The notes below the pieces were generated by a model that saw only the letters and a list, made by a program, of their open reading frames with translations, did no database searches and was not told the origin of the DNA. From NCBI GenBank assembly GCA_020430005.1, contig JAGQKQ010000143.1:1-5061 (forward strand): a DNA stretch of 5,061 nucleotides. Direction: 5' to 3'. The translations under genes were made by a program, and so were the position numbers. Source of the DNA: Candidatus Omnitrophota bacterium (GTDB taxonomy: Bacteria; Omnitrophota; Gorgyraeia; Zapsychrales; Zapsychraceae). This document shows positions 4,006-5,061 of the stretch, in pieces (position 1 is the stretch's first letter; the number at the start of each line of letters is the position of its first letter).

Positions 4006-5061
4006 ATGAATAAAAAATTAATTTTTTTCCTCATCTGTCTTGGCAATATTACCATTTCTTTTAATGTTGCCGCGGTTACGGCGGTAGTTCCCGTAATAGC
4101 AGGAGATTTGGGGATTCCCGATTTTCTTGCTTCCAAAGTTATCCATTATTATCTTCTTCCTTATGGTATTGGCGCGTTGTTATACGCACCGTTGACTCGT
4201 TTTTTTTCCTATCGAACAATTCTCAGTGCATCAATGATTTTATTCGGATTGTCTTGTTTTTTCTGTGCGAGAGCCGATCAATTGCTTATGCTATTAATCG
4301 GACGTGTCGGGATGGGCGTAACGGCCGCAGGAGCCATTCCTTTGGGGCTAATGATGATTGGAGATGTTTTCGAGAGACACCGTCGGGGAAGATTGGTTGG
4401 ACTCTTTTTTAGCTGCAGTTTTTTTGCCTCTTTATTCGGCATTGCATTGAGCGGGATTGTTGATTGGAGGATTTTATTTTATATTCCGGTGGCGCTCGCG
4501 GTGCTTTTGGCCGGACTGTTAATGGGCTTAAAAACGCATTGGCTGGATAAAGTTCATGGGGAAAAGGTGAATTATACAAAGATATTCACAGATTTTCGCA
4601 TCCGTAATATCTTCACATTTATTTTTATGGTTAGCTTTTTGTATCATGGTGTTCATAAATGGTATGGAGTCTTTTTGAGTCAGGACTATCAATTGGATAA
4701 ACTGGCGATCAGTGTTTTTTTTATCATTTCCATTCTTGGCGGGGCCTTTGGTCAATTAATTGGTGGAGTGATTTCCGATAAAAAAGGACGGGAGGTTTCT
4801 GTAATGATCGGTGTTTTAGGCCTTGGGATAACGGTTATCCTGCTATCTATGCCGCATTCCTTATATATGCTGGGAACCATTCTATTTTTAATCTCCATGT
4901 TCTGGACGACCGGGCATAATGGATTATCAACCGTGCTTACGGATTTTCCCGATCAGGACCGGCCGGTGATCGCCAGCCTTAATTCTTCTATCCGTTTCAT
5001 CAGCGGGGGGCTGGGTTTCTGGATTAGTGGGTTTTTTGTCAAACAAAGTTTTGGGTTGACA
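4006..5061 (+). CDS. MFS (DHA1-like) transporter, 3' end beyond the window
   Basis: The frame is open from the ATG at 4006 to the right edge (352 codons visible), encoding a very hydrophobic protein with about 11 membrane helices. TM1 is near residues 5-28. TM4 carries GRVGMG (99-104), the RxxxG motif B of drug/proton antiporters, followed by AIPLGLMMIGDVFERHRRGR. The loop between TM8 and TM9 holds a good MFS motif A, GGVISDKKGR (253-262). The equivalent first-half loop after TM2 (LLYAPLTRFFSYRT) is degenerate. A 12-TM DHA1-type exporter of about 390-400 residues is expected, so roughly one helix is missing. Placed at the end of a biosynthetic operon it probably exports the product or gives self-resistance (inference); the substrate cannot be read from sequence. 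The gene is separated from the cyclase by the heptamer hairpin. Its start has no visible Shine-Dalgarno motif because the right repeat block ends 6 bases before the ATG. Confidence 0.9.
   Translation, partial: MNKKLIFFLICLGNITISFNVAAVTAVVPVIAGDLGIPDFLASKVIHYYLLPYGIGALLYAPLTRFFSYRTILSASMILFGLSCFFCARADQLLMLLIGRVGMGVTAAGAIPLGLMMIGDVFERHRRGRLVGLFFSCSFFASLFGIALSGIVDWRILFYIPVALAVLLAGLLMGLKTHWLDKVHGEKVNYTKIFTDFRIRNIFTFIFMVSFLYHGVHKWYGVFLSQDYQLDKLAISVFFIISILGGAFGQLIGGVISDKKGREVSVMIGVLGLGITVILLSMPHSLYMLGTILFLISMFWTTGHNGLSTVLTDFPDQDRPVIASLNSSIRFISGGLGFWISGFFVKQSFGLT

Noticed and set aside
3926..4020. Intrinsic terminator before the MFS gene
   Set aside because: The stem is long and imperfect with an A-rich loop, and no T-run follows the right arm; the T-rich stretch downstream lies inside the transporter coding region.
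3790..4136. Minus-strand ORFs crossing the cyclase end, the hairpin and the MFS start
   Set aside because: They translate the heptamer repeats and are shadows of real + strand genes, with no recognisable domain.

Overview
The window looks like part of a noncanonical type II (dissociated) polyketide or fatty-acid-like biosynthetic operon from an uncultured, moderately AT-rich bacterium. All convincing genes are on the + strand and tightly packed. The organism cannot be proven from sequence alone. A free-standing 23S-IVP-type four-helix-bundle gene, arrays of 7-bp repeats in the gene gaps and a non-actinobacterial base composition together fit a candidate-phylum bacterium such as Omnitrophota (old OP3). 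That placement is inference.

Layout. 1-302: 3' part of a very AT-rich four-helix-bundle gene. 311-338: block of four degenerate heptamers. 348-1580: ketosynthase-fold protein in which all three catalytic residues of a condensing KAS are replaced (Cys to Arg162, His to Asp302, His to Asn339), so it reads as a chain-length-factor-like (KS-beta) subunit. 1583-1650: two more four-heptamer blocks in inverted orientation. 1668-1895: acyl carrier protein. 1900-2184: small DUF1871-like protein. 2189-2995: metal-dependent cyclase/hydrolase of the PF04199 family. 2998-3174: 58-aa protein with one C-terminal membrane helix. 3179-3463: unrecognised 94-aa helical protein. 3476-3871: SRPBCC aromatase/cyclase of the TcmN/WhiE type, whose C-terminal helix appears to be frameshifted into 3868-3924. 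3926-4001: a second heptamer family forming an imperfect inverted pair. 4006-5061: MFS transporter running off the right edge. No gene-free stretch exceeds 300 bases.

Inferred teamwork. The carrier protein would hold the growing chain. The ketosynthase-like subunit would pair with an active KS-alpha that is not in this window and presumably lies upstream. The two unrelated cyclase-fold proteins would shape or release the product, and the MFS protein would export it. The three small proteins have no assigned role. One of them could tether the complex to the membrane.

The most interesting points are the fully degenerate ketosynthase active site, the apparent frameshift in the SRPBCC cyclase, and the two 7-bp-period repeat families placed as four-unit blocks directly in front of start codons.
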